A stretch of DNA of 64,000 bases. Source: Microbacterium barkeri (GTDB taxonomy: Bacteria; Actinomycetota; Actinomycetes; Actinomycetales; Microbacteriaceae). This document shows, in pieces, positions 7,790 to 15,671 of the stretch (positions are counted from its first letter, which is position 1; every line of letters begins with the position of its first letter). The position numbers were made by a program, and so were the translations under genes. The notes under the pieces are model-generated. The model ran no database searches, was not told where the DNA came from, and was given only the letters and a program-made list of their open reading frames with translations. The DNA is taken from NCBI RefSeq assembly GCF_027921765.1, contig NZ_BSEJ01000006.1, positions 1 to 64,000 of the forward strand, given 5' to 3'.

Positions 7790-9420
7790 TGTCGGCATCC
7801 GCGTTCCCCGTCGTCGACGGCGCGCCGGTGAATCCGGGTGCCGCCCCGCTGCGCCTGCGCGTCGCCCACGTCGACCAAGCGAACACGGTATGGGCCGACG
7901 GCGACGGCGACCTCTGGCCCTCCGCGTGGGCCGACGACGACGGGCTTTACACGGCCGCCGGCGACGGCACGGGGTTCGCACGACACGGCTGGCACGACAT
8001 CCTGGTCGGCCGTGTCGACGGGATGCCGCAGGCCGGACTGACCGGCACGCCGATCGCTGCCGGCGACGAGGTCGCCCCGACGTGGGACCCACCGCGGTTC
8101 AACCGCAAGCCCACCGGCATGGTCGCCGTCGACGGCGACGGTGACGGCCGCGACGAGCTGTACCTCGCCGTGCAGGACCTGCGCTGCGGCGACGAGCCCG
8201 GCATCTTCGACGAAGCGCCGACCGCGACCGTTGTGCGCTCCGCCGACTACGGGCGGACGTGGACGTGGCCGGCCGAGCCGCTGTTCACGGACCACGTCTT
8301 CACGACCGTGATGTTCCTCGATCTCGGGCGTTCGAACGGCGGCAGCCCGTGGGTGTACGCATACGGGATCGATGGCAACTGGCGCACGTCGTTCACGCGC
8401 ATCGTGCCCGATCCGACAGCGCTGTTCCTCGCGCGGGTGCCCGCGGCATCCATGCAGGACCGGTCGGTGTGGCAATTCTTCACGGGACACGACGACGACG
8501 GGATGCCGCGCTGGAGCCACGACATCGGCGAGAAGTCGCCGGTGCTCGAGGACGAGCGCGTGATGTACCCCGAACCTGCGCCGTACGGCGGTCGCGCCGG
8601 CTTCACCGCGATCGCGCAGGGCGGTGTGGTCTGGAACCCCGGCCTCGGCCGGTACCTGTACTCATCGTGGAGCGAGTACACGCACGAGTTCTACGAAGCG
8701 CCCGCGCCGTGGGGCCCGTGGCGGCACCTGCATTCGGCCGACTACGGGCATTTCCCATGGCAGGGCCCGATGTCGCCTCTCGCGAAGCACGGCGGGTACG
8801 CGCCGACGACGCCGTCGAAGTTCCTGTCGGCCGACGGGCGCGACCTGTGGCTGCAGAGCAACTGGTTCTTCGGTGCCGCATCGCGGGGCGGGCGCGCGTA
8901 CACCTTCGGCCTGCGTCGCGTGCGCTTCGATCCGGGAACGGATGCCGTCGCCCCCGACTCCGACGGCAACCTCGCGCTGTCGCCCGACACGTGGCCGCTG
9001 GTCTCACGCGTCGCGGACGGGCAGACGTCGGTGCTCAACGACGGCCGCCGAGACCTCGTCGAGGACTCTTCGCGCGGTCCCGGCGCCGGCGAGGATGTGT
9101 GGGGCTACCAGTGGCCTTCGCCGCGGCGCTTCGACCGGGTCGTGTACGTGCCCGGCGGTCAGGACTCGATGGGCGGATGGTTCGCCGACGGGCCCCGCCT
9201 CGAGGTACGCGTGGACGGCGAGTGGCGGGCGGTCGAGACATCCGTCGCTCCGCCGTATAGGAACGCCTACACCGCGCTCGAAGAGGACGCGTACGTGTTC
9301 GACTTCGCCGAGGTGTGCGCCGACGGCGTGCGGATCACCGGGACGCCCGGCGGCCACCTGCGATACACGTCGATCGCCGAGCTCGAGGTGTGGCTGGTGT
9401 CTGGGGAGGAGCACGGATGA
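7789..9420 (+). CDS. Divergent GH183/DUF4185-like protein with C-terminal sugar-binding-like domain, cytoplasmic
   Basis: 543 residues, starting in the TGATG overlap with the lipoprotein gene (a GTG one codon earlier is possible). The first 390 or so residues parallel the preceding lipoprotein: GDLWPSAW...AGDG with Asp41 and Asp59 in the same D-x17-D spacing, RKPTGM, YLAVQDLR, GRTWTW, DGNWR and YEAPAPWGPW. From about residue 395 an extra domain of roughly 150 residues follows, resembling F5/8 type C (discoidin-like) sugar-binding domains (NLALS, PRRFDRVVYVPG, DGVRITGTP). It has no signal peptide, which is odd for an endo-arabinanase-like fold and suggests cleavage of imported oligosaccharides. 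Confidence 0.7.
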   Translation: MSASAFPVVDGAPVNPGAAPLRLRVAHVDQANTVWADGDGDLWPSAWADDDGLYTAAGDGTGFARHGWHDILVGRVDGMPQAGLTGTPIAAGDEVAPTWDPPRFNRKPTGMVAVDGDGDGRDELYLAVQDLRCGDEPGIFDEAPTATVVRSADYGRTWTWPAEPLFTDHVFTTVMFLDLGRSNGGSPWVYAYGIDGNWRTSFTRIVPDPTALFLARVPAASMQDRSVWQFFTGHDDDGMPRWSHDIGEKSPVLEDERVMYPEPAPYGGRAGFTAIAQGGVVWNPGLGRYLYSSWSEYTHEFYEAPAPWGPWRHLHSADYGHFPWQGPMSPLAKHGGYAPTTPSKFLSADGRDLWLQSNWFFGAASRGGRAYTFGLRRVRFDPGTDAVAPDSDGNLALSPDTWPLVSRVADGQTSVLNDGRRDLVEDSSRGPGAGEDVWGYQWPSPRRFDRVVYVPGGQDSMGGWFADGPRLEVRVDGEWRAVETSVAPPYRNAYTALEEDAYVFDFAEVCADGVRITGTPGGHLRYTSIAELEVWLVSGEEHG

Positions 9421-9974
9421 GTGTGCGTGTGGTCACAGCGACGTCCTCGGATATCGAACGTCTCACCGTCGCCTTTGGATCGTGGCCCAAGCCGCCAGAG
9501 CTGTTCGCCGACTATCTACGCCGGCAGGCGGGTGGAGAGGTCGAACTCGTTGTCGCGTACGTCAGTGACGCCGTCGCCGGATACTGCCTGCTGGAGTGGG
9601 AATCGACGTACGAACCCTTTGCTCGGGAAGGTCTGCCGGAGATTAAGGATCTCAATGTGATCCCCGAGCAACGTGGCGTGGGCGCCGGCGGTGCCCTGCT
9701 GTCAGCGGTTGAGGATCTCGCCGCCGTGCGCTGCGCGGCGGTGGGGCTACGCGTCGGCCTTTACGCCGACTACGGCGTTGCTCAGCGGACGTATGTGCAG
9801 CGCGGGTATATGCCCGACGGGCGTGGTGTCTCGGTCAGGGCTGGCACGCCAACCTCCTCGCTGAGATGCAGGAGTCGATCTCCGAGAACCACGGCTACGT
9901 GTGCGCCCCACGCCGAGGTGTCTGCATTGAAGAGCACCAGATCGAGGTCGCTCACGTCATCCAGGCCGGGGTGA
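9417..9974 (+). pseudogene. GNAT acetyltransferase, 3'-truncated
   Basis: The ATG overlaps the previous stop (ATGA). Residues 1-139 read as a normal GNAT domain: EIKDLNVIPEQRGVGAGGALL is the acetyl-CoA site, and YVQRGYMPDGRGV is the usual late strand. After about residue 139 (near position 9833) the sequence turns into serine/arginine-rich out-of-frame coding, so the last 25 or so residues of the family are missing. The remainder is antisense to the truncated NlpC-like gene. This looks like a deletion junction between two convergent genes rather than a functional acetyltransferase. Confidence 0.7.
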
Positions 9975-10180
9975 ATCATCGCAGGATCCGCCCACAGCTC
10001 GCTCGACCGATGGGGCGGGACCACCCGACCGAATAACGCAAGCACCGCGTACGCATGGCGTTGACAGTTGGCTCCATCCGACAGGGGCGCATCCGTGGCC
10101 TGCGGGTGTCGCGCAGCGACGTACGGCGCCCGGAACACCCACTCGGGCCACCCGCCCTGAGGTGTGGGCTCGGTTGGCAT
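9782..10180 (-). pseudogene. NlpC/P60-like cysteine hydrolase, 3'-truncated
   Basis: The reading frame gives a typical actinobacterial small hydrolase with NCQRHAYAVLALFG (Cys in a helix), PHRSSELWADP and GAHVAVVLGDRLLHLSEEVG (His strand). After VGVPAL, near 9842, similarity ends and the frame runs into the 3' end of the GNAT remnant in antisense. The family normally continues for 20 or more residues. The ATG at 10180 has a GAGGG-type site upstream; an alternative ATG at 10201 exists. Because both this gene and the GNAT lose their C-termini at the same point, I call both remnants. Confidence 0.65.
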
Positions 10181-10378
10181 CGACGCCCTCGCAAAGATCA
10201 TCGAACTCCCTCGATCGTCTCTTCGCGAGACTGAGTCGGCACGCGCCGCGCTTCCCGTGCGCTGCAGTCGCTTGCGCCCGCTGCCGCATAGTGCAGCCGC
10301 GGCAGTGCGCGGCGACCGTGCGCGGTATGTTCCGACGCTCGCTCCGTCTTGCGACGGCGCGAACGTCAGAAGCTGGCG

Positions 10379-10413
10379 CGCCCGCACCGCACCCCGCCGG
10401 TGCGGTGCGGGCG
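10379..10413 (-). terminator. Stem-loop after the GH183 genes
   Basis: A 15-bp perfect GC-rich inverted repeat (core arm CCCGCACCGCACC, 10381-10393) with a 5-base loop. It lies just beyond the minus-strand stop codon at 10419 and fits the end of the transporter-GH183 operon. Confidence 0.7.
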
Positions 10414-10418
10414 GCTCG

Positions 10419-11501
10419 TCAGACGAGACCCTGGATACGGAACTGCTCGGAGTGGTACACGCTGTTGTTCGCCGTGTTCCACTGACTCACGCTGAGGTGC
10501 AGATCCGAGAGCGTCGACCCCGGGATGATGTACCCGCCGTACAGCTGGGCGACGTGCGAGGCATCCTCTGCACCCCAGCTCGTGCCGGTGAGCAGGGTGG
10601 TCTTGGGCGCGGTGTAGAGGTTGTCAGTCGGCGTGTTCAGCACCATCGCGTCGATGCGGTACGCGGCCGCGTTGAACCAGACCAGGATCCACTTGCCGCC
10701 GAGCGGACGCAGGCACATCTCGCCAAACGATCCCGGCAGCACCTCGGTCACCGGCTTGCCCCACCCCCACGAACCGTCCCAGCCCCACGCCTGATAGGCC
10801 GACAGCGAGGTCATGCTGTGCGAGGGCACACGGTAGAGCACGATCCCTTTGTCACGTTGGAAGCCGGTGCCGTAGATGTACACGTAGCCGTCGTTGCCCT
10901 CGCCCCACGTGATGCACTGGAACCGCCCGCCGGCCATGTCGGCGGGGAACTGCAGACCGGTGTGCTGCCACGTCGCGCCGTTGTCGTCGGACTTCCAGAG
11001 CTCCGTCCACCGCACGGCGCCGAACTGCGGGCCGTTGACGATCGCGTGCAGGTACATGCGCGAGCCGATGGTGATCACGTCGGACGGGATGACGGTCGTG
11101 AAGTACCCGTCATGCGGGTAGTACCAGAGCTGCGGCGCGGTGCCCTGGGTGTTCGCTCCGGCGCCCGCGCAGCCGTTGAATGTTACCCCCGCGGTGAGGT
11201 TCGTCGTCGACGAGTACAGGGCGACGGGCGAGCGCCAGTTCGTTCCGCCGACGGTGTCGGCCCACGTGTCGCCGAACATGAACAGCATGCGGCCGTCCGG
11301 CGTGCGGGCGGGGATTCCGAGGTCGGTCGCCCCGATTCCGTATTGGACGGGGCTCTGGGTGCCGGCGAGGACCTTGATCCTCGACACCGACAGCGGGCCC
11401 GCGGCCGCGGCGGGCGCGGCCGTCGAGGCGACCAGGGCGGCGCCGAGCGCGGCGCCTCCCTGCAACAGGGTCCTGCGGGTCAAGCGGGGTGTGGTCTTCA
11501 T
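10419..11501 (-). CDS. GH183 (DUF4185) endo-D-arabinanase, Tat-exported
   Basis: A 360-residue secreted DUF4185/GH183 protein. The N-terminus carries twin arginines in TRRTLLQGG followed by a hydrophobic stretch and an Ala-rich cleavage region, so Tat export is expected. The mature domain opens with TDLGIPARTPDG and FGDTW; Asp60 and Asp78 form the conserved D-x17-D acidic pair of the family. WKSDDNGATW, YIYGTGFQRDKGIVLYRVP and the terminal YGGYIIPGSTLSDLHLSVSQW are typical propeller strands. The family includes endo-D-arabinanases acting on mycobacterial arabinan. It is the last gene of the minus-strand operon, separated from the previous GH183 by a long hairpin. Confidence 0.85.
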   Translation of the reverse strand: MKTTPRLTRRTLLQGGAALGAALVASTAAPAAAAGPLSVSRIKVLAGTQSPVQYGIGATDLGIPARTPDGRMLFMFGDTWADTVGGTNWRSPVALYSSTTNLTAGVTFNGCAGAGANTQGTAPQLWYYPHDGYFTTVIPSDVITIGSRMYLHAIVNGPQFGAVRWTELWKSDDNGATWQHTGLQFPADMAGGRFQCITWGEGNDGYVYIYGTGFQRDKGIVLYRVPSHSMTSLSAYQAWGWDGSWGWGKPVTEVLPGSFGEMCLRPLGGKWILVWFNAAAYRIDAMVLNTPTDNLYTAPKTTLLTGTSWGAEDASHVAQLYGGYIIPGSTLSDLHLSVSQWNTANNSVYHSEQFRIQGLV

Positions 11502-11588
11502 TGAGTGCGACCTCTCGTCTCGCTAAGGCGCGACGAGCGGATGTCCGCCGCGCCGGTGGTGCCGGCGCCGCGTCGGAGCCGGCGTGTA

Positions 11589-11637
11589 CGGCACGCCCGC
11601 CGTCAGATCCGTGGTGGATCTTGCGGCGGGCGTGCCG
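11589..11637 (-). terminator. Long hairpin between the two canonical GH183 genes
   Basis: Outer arms of 14 bp (11589-11602 with 11624-11637, perfect) enclose a second 6-bp stem AGATCC/GGATCT. It may end part of the transcripts or set relative expression of the upstream 680-aa and downstream 360-aa enzymes. Confidence 0.6.
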
Positions 11638-11643
11638 GTTCCC

Positions 11644-13686
11644 TCAGACCGCGCCAGGCTTGCCGGGCTTCTCGGGCTTGCCCGGCATGTCGGGGAACTC
11701 GGGGCGCGGCGGCCGCGGGTCGTAGTGCACCGCGGTCAGCGTCAGCTCGCAGCCGTCGCACGACGTGAGGATCGCACGCTCGCCCGTCGCCGACGTGGTC
11801 ACCGTCAGCACCGAGTCGGTGCGAGACGCATCCCGGCGCACCGTCGCGGCGAACGTGACCGTGAGCGTCTCGCCGGCCGGGATCGCGCCGGCCCAGCGCA
11901 GGGTCGATCCGTCGAGCACCGGTGAGCCGTGCGACGAGCTCAGGGACGCGGCATCCAGCGTCGCGTCATCCACGAGACCCGCGAGGTCGACCGCGAGGTC
12001 GACCTGCTCGGACGCCGCGCTGTCGGTCGACGCCGTGACGGTGTACCTCACGACGTCGTCGCGCACGACCTCGCTGCCGGCCGTCGGGTCGGACGAGACC
12101 GCCACCGACAGCCCCGGCACCTGCTCCTTCGCCTTCACGAGCGACAGATCGTCGACCTGCACCCAGCGGTCGCCGTTCAGGTCCGTGCCCACGAACGCCT
12201 GCACCTCGGTGCGGTCACCGCTGTGGAAGGTCACCTCGTAGCGCGTGTAGGCGCCGACCGCTTCGAAGGATGCCTCGGCGATGGTCACCGCGCCGGCCCC
12301 GAGATCACGCACCCCGATCGATCCGGGCGCAGGCGTTCCGCCCGTCACGACGAAACCGGTGAGGGTGTACGTGGTGTTCGGCTCGACGGCGACGTCCTGG
12401 TGGATGTCGATCCATCCGGTGTTGGAGCGCATCCAGCCCTGCTTCGAGCCGCCATGCGCCCACGAGTGGTTGTCGTCGATGCCGCAGTTGCCGGTGCAGG
12501 CCCACGGCGTCGGCATCGTGTCGTCGGCGGCACGCTCGAACCCGCCGTTCTGGATGAGGTTCGGATTCACGACGGTGCCGTTCTCATCGATCTCGGCACG
12601 CATGAGATACACGTTGTACGGGTCCCACTGCGACAGCGCGAAGTAGAGGTCGCCGCCCTCCGACCAGGGGTGGATGTAGCCCCCGTAAAGACCCGGGTAG
12701 TCGGCGAAGCTCGCCAGGCGCTGCCGTTCGCTCCACGGCCCCTCGGGCGAGGGCGCCGTGCGCAGCACGATGTCGAGGTTCTCGTCGAGGTAGGTCATGA
12801 GCCACCCGCCGGTGTGCTCGCTGTACTGCACCGAGAGCTCCGCCACGTTGGGCGGGACGATCGCCACAGCCGCGGTGTCGTCGCCGACGACCCACGACGA
12901 GCCGTTCCAGTACGAGTACGCCGCCTTGTCGAGCATCTGCGCCTCGGGCACACGCGCGACATGAGCCGCGCCGAGCCGCCCGTTCGGCGTGCCGAACATG
13001 TAGACGTAGCCGTCGTGGCGCTCGAAGGCGACCATCTGGAACGGGTGCTGTCCGTCGGCGGTATTCGTCCACTCCGGGCCGTCGGTCGAGTTCCACGTCT
13101 CGCCGTTGTCGTCGGAGTACGCGATGCGGCTGAAGTTGGTGTCCCACTCGCCCGGAGGACCCCACTGGCGCACCGACATGAACGCCATGTACTGGCGCTC
13201 CCCGACCGCGATGCCGGCGGTCGGGATCGTGGTCATCTCGACCCCGCTCACCTTGAGCGACGGGATGAGCTCGCCGGCGTGCCCGGGCGCGTCCTCGACG
13301 GCCGAGTCGAAGCTCATGCCGTCCGACAGGTCCGTGTCGGTGCTGCGCAGCAGCACGTTCGAGCGCCAGTCTCCGCCCCCGCCGCCGGGTCCGCCCCAAT
13401 CGCCGAAGGTGTCGCCGAACGCCGTCAGGATCTCGCCGTGCCCGTTGTCCCACATGATGCCCAGGTCGGTGCCCGTGACCCGCCACCGCGTGTCAGTCGC
13501 ACTGAGCGACTTGGGTCCGGTCATCTTGCTGACCAGCACCGCCGGCGAGTGGTCGGCCGGCGGTGGCGTCACCGCCGCGGTCGCGACCGGAGCGGCCGCG
13601 GCTGCAGCACCCGTCGGTGCGACCGCGCCGATCACCAGCGCGCCGATCGCCGCGAGCGCTGCGGCGTTCCTTCGTCCTCTTCGCAT
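11644..13686 (-). CDS. Large secreted GH183 (DUF4185) endo-D-arabinanase with carbohydrate-binding and DUF11-like domains
   Basis: 680 residues from the ATG at 13686 (GGGAAGG site upstream). Domains: Sec-type signal peptide (1-35); GH183 propeller (about 45-385) with TGTDLGIMWDNGHG and FGDTF giving the Asp74/Asp92 D-x17-D pair; a CBM4/9-like jelly roll (about 390-535, IQNGGFERAADD to WVQVDDLSL); a DUF11-like Ig domain (about 540-650); and a short Pro/Gly/Lys tail. The extra domains suggest binding to insoluble cell-wall arabinan outside the cell. It follows the permease genes of the transporter on the same strand. Confidence 0.85.
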   Translation of the reverse strand: MRRGRRNAAALAAIGALVIGAVAPTGAAAAAAPVATAAVTPPPADHSPAVLVSKMTGPKSLSATDTRWRVTGTDLGIMWDNGHGEILTAFGDTFGDWGGPGGGGGDWRSNVLLRSTDTDLSDGMSFDSAVEDAPGHAGELIPSLKVSGVEMTTIPTAGIAVGERQYMAFMSVRQWGPPGEWDTNFSRIAYSDDNGETWNSTDGPEWTNTADGQHPFQMVAFERHDGYVYMFGTPNGRLGAAHVARVPEAQMLDKAAYSYWNGSSWVVGDDTAAVAIVPPNVAELSVQYSEHTGGWLMTYLDENLDIVLRTAPSPEGPWSERQRLASFADYPGLYGGYIHPWSEGGDLYFALSQWDPYNVYLMRAEIDENGTVVNPNLIQNGGFERAADDTMPTPWACTGNCGIDDNHSWAHGGSKQGWMRSNTGWIDIHQDVAVEPNTTYTLTGFVVTGGTPAPGSIGVRDLGAGAVTIAEASFEAVGAYTRYEVTFHSGDRTEVQAFVGTDLNGDRWVQVDDLSLVKAKEQVPGLSVAVSSDPTAGSEVVRDDVVRYTVTASTDSAASEQVDLAVDLAGLVDDATLDAASLSSSHGSPVLDGSTLRWAGAIPAGETLTVTFAATVRRDASRTDSVLTVTTSATGERAILTSCDGCELTLTAVHYDPRPPRPEFPDMPGKPEKPGKPGAV

Positions 13687-13706
13687 GTTCGCGCCTTCCC
13701 TTTCAC

Positions 13707-13726
13707 CCTCCACGTCCGTGTGGAGG
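13707..13726 (-). repeat. Short stem-loop between permease and GH183 genes
   Basis: Arms CCTCCAC and GTGGAGG with a 6-base loop lie between the permease stop and the large GH183 start on the minus strand. It could stabilise or attenuate the mRNA; it is too short to call a terminator firmly. Confidence 0.4.
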
Positions 13727-13765
13727 AGGTCTTCGCCGGTTCAGTCACGCCTGCGAGGCGCCCGG

Positions 13766-14587
13766 CTACTTCATGCCCGCCAGGCGCACGCCGTTGACGA
13801 TGTAGCGCTGGAAGATGAGCACGAGGATGATCGTCGGCAGCGCAGCGAGGGTCGAGCCCGCCATCAGCAGGCCCCACTCGTTGCCCCGTTCGGAGCGGAA
13901 GCCGGCGAGGTACTGCATGATCTGCTGAAGCCCGGGGTCCTGGATCGTCAGGATCGGCCACACGTACGCGTTCCAGTACGCCAGGTACGAGCCGACGCCG
14001 ACCACCACGAACACGCCCTGCGACTGCGGGATGAAGATCGACCAGAAGATGCGCCACCGGCTGGCGCCGTCGATGAGCGCCGCCTCCTCGATCGCGATCG
14101 GGGTGTTCAGGTAGAACTGGCGGATGAAGAACATCTGCGCGGCGGCGGCCACGCCCGGGATGATCAGGACGGCCAGCGTGTTCAGCATCCCGAGGTTCGA
14201 CACCACGACGAACGACGTCAGCAGGATGGCCATGCCGGGGATGAACATCGGCGTGATGCAGTAGATCCACCAGAACCGCTTGAACCGGAAGTCCAGGCGC
14301 GCGAACGCGTACGCGGCGAACGAGTTCACGGTGAGGCTCAGCAGCGTGAAGATGATCGCGCCGATGAAGGTGAGCACCATGGCCTGCACGAAGGCGGGGT
14401 CGCGCAGGATGTCGATGTAGTTCTGCCAGATCCAGATCTCGGGGAAGAACTGGAACGGCGTCTTCACGACCTCGTTCTTGCCCTTGAACCCCGAGATCAG
14501 CATCCAGGCGAGCGGCAGCATCGTGCTGATCACGATGAGCGCGGCGAGGAGGTAGGTGGCGACCCGGCGCCCGGTGGAAGTCTTCAT
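13766..14587 (-). CDS. CUT1 ABC sugar transporter permease (MalG type)
   Basis: 273 residues, six predicted membrane helices beginning LLAALIVISTMLPLAWMLISGF. The cytoplasmic EAA loop reads EEAALIDGASRWRIFWSIFIP, the contact site for the ATPase. It is the third gene of the binding protein-permease-permease set and is followed by two secreted GH183 enzymes. No ATPase gene is present, as is usual for actinobacterial CUT1 systems served by a shared MsiK-type ATPase. The likely substrate is D-arabino-oligosaccharide (inference from neighbours). Confidence 0.9.
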   Translation of the reverse strand: MKTSTGRRVATYLLAALIVISTMLPLAWMLISGFKGKNEVVKTPFQFFPEIWIWQNYIDILRDPAFVQAMVLTFIGAIIFTLLSLTVNSFAAYAFARLDFRFKRFWWIYCITPMFIPGMAILLTSFVVVSNLGMLNTLAVLIIPGVAAAAQMFFIRQFYLNTPIAIEEAALIDGASRWRIFWSIFIPQSQGVFVVVGVGSYLAYWNAYVWPILTIQDPGLQQIMQYLAGFRSERGNEWGLLMAGSTLAALPTIILVLIFQRYIVNGVRLAGMK

Positions 14588-14600
14588 GTGTCGTGGTTCC

Positions 14601-15596
14601 CTACGCGTCGATCGCCTTGTCGGAGCGGATCAGCCGGAAGATGAGGACGCTGATCGTGCCGAGGACGAAGAAGAGGATGAGTGCCGCGGTGAGCGAGAAG
14701 CTCGTCGCGTAGGGCGTCGGGTCCTTGAACGTGTTGAAGATGAACAGGTTCGGCGTCATCGTCGAGTTCGTGGGACCGCCGGCCGTCATCACCAGCGGCA
14801 GCTCGAACTGCTGCATGCCGGCGATGGTCGCTGTGACCAGCAGGTAGAGCAGCACGTTCTTCATGAGCGGGACCGTGATGAAGAAGGTCCGCTGGACGTA
14901 GTTCGCGCCCTCGAGTTGAGCGGCCTCGTAGTAGCTCTGCGGGATGTCGTACATGCCCGCGAGCATGATGAGCGTCGTGATTCCGAACGCGAGCCAGATG
15001 CCAGGAATCGAGATCGCCGGCAGCGCAAGGCTGGGGTCGGACAGGAACGCGTACGGCCCGAGCCCGACGAAGCTCAGCAGCCAGTTGATGATGCCGCCGT
15101 CCGCGCGGTACATGAAGATGAACACGATCGACGCGACCACGGCAGACACGACCGTGGGGATGTAGACGGTCGTCTTCAGGATCCCGGCGAGCCGGATGCC
15201 GCAGGTGCGGATGAAGCTCGCCATCAGGAACGCGATGATCATGATCGCGGGCACCGTATAGACGACATACATGGCGCCGATGCCGATCGAGCGCCAGAAC
15301 TGCGGGTCTTCGAGCACGTACTGGTAGAACTGCAGCCCTACGAAGACCGGGTCCTCGTAGAAGCTGATCTCGAAGGTCGACAGATAGAAGGAGTACATCA
15401 GGGGCCACCACACGAAGATGCCCAGCAGGATCACCATCGGCGCGATCATCAGATACGCGGTCCGGTTGGCTATCAGGTGCGTGCTGATGCGCTCGCGTGT
15501 ACGGCGACGGCGGCGCCCCGTGAGGGGCGGTTCGGGCTGCAACGCGACGTTCGCAGCGGTGCGCATGTGCGTCGTCGTCTGCGGCGACATCGTCAT
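14601..15596 (-). CDS. CUT1 ABC sugar transporter permease (MalF type)
   Basis: 331 residues from the ATG at 15596, chosen for the AAGGAG site just upstream; the longer open frame has no such site. An arginine-rich N-terminal tail precedes six helices, with the EAA loop YYEAAQLEGANYVQRTFFITVPLM-like near the C-terminal half. It pairs with the MalG-type permease 13 bases downstream. A strong 32-base palindrome separates it from the binding-protein gene. Confidence 0.9.
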   Translation of the reverse strand: MTMSPQTTTHMRTAANVALQPEPPLTGRRRRRTRERISTHLIANRTAYLMIAPMVILLGIFVWWPLMYSFYLSTFEISFYEDPVFVGLQFYQYVLEDPQFWRSIGIGAMYVVYTVPAIMIIAFLMASFIRTCGIRLAGILKTTVYIPTVVSAVVASIVFIFMYRADGGIINWLLSFVGLGPYAFLSDPSLALPAISIPGIWLAFGITTLIMLAGMYDIPQSYYEAAQLEGANYVQRTFFITVPLMKNVLLYLLVTATIAGMQQFELPLVMTAGGPTNSTMTPNLFIFNTFKDPTPYATSFSLTAALILFFVLGTISVLIFRLIRSDKAIDA

Positions 15597-15631
15597 GGCG
15601 GTCTCCTTCGACTCGTGTGGGGTGTCAGGCG

Positions 15632-15663
15632 GGTGGGGCGGATGCCGCGGCATCCGCCCCACC
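15632..15663 (-). repeat. 32-bp perfect palindrome between binding-protein and permease genes
   Basis: Two 16-base arms (15632-15647, 15648-15663) are exact reverse complements with no loop spacer. Stem-loops in this position commonly protect the binding-protein mRNA or stop part of the transcripts so that more binding protein than permease is made. Confidence 0.7.
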
Positions 15664-15671
15664 GTCCGGTG

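Noticed and set aside
6994..9420. Single 808-residue protein starting within the lipoprotein gene
   Set aside because: The first 265 codons are out-of-frame reading of the lipoprotein gene; the real start is in the TGATG overlap at 7789.
10388..10418. GC-rich palindromes at operon ends as regulator operators
   Set aside because: Position right after stop codons and long stems fit terminators better than operators.
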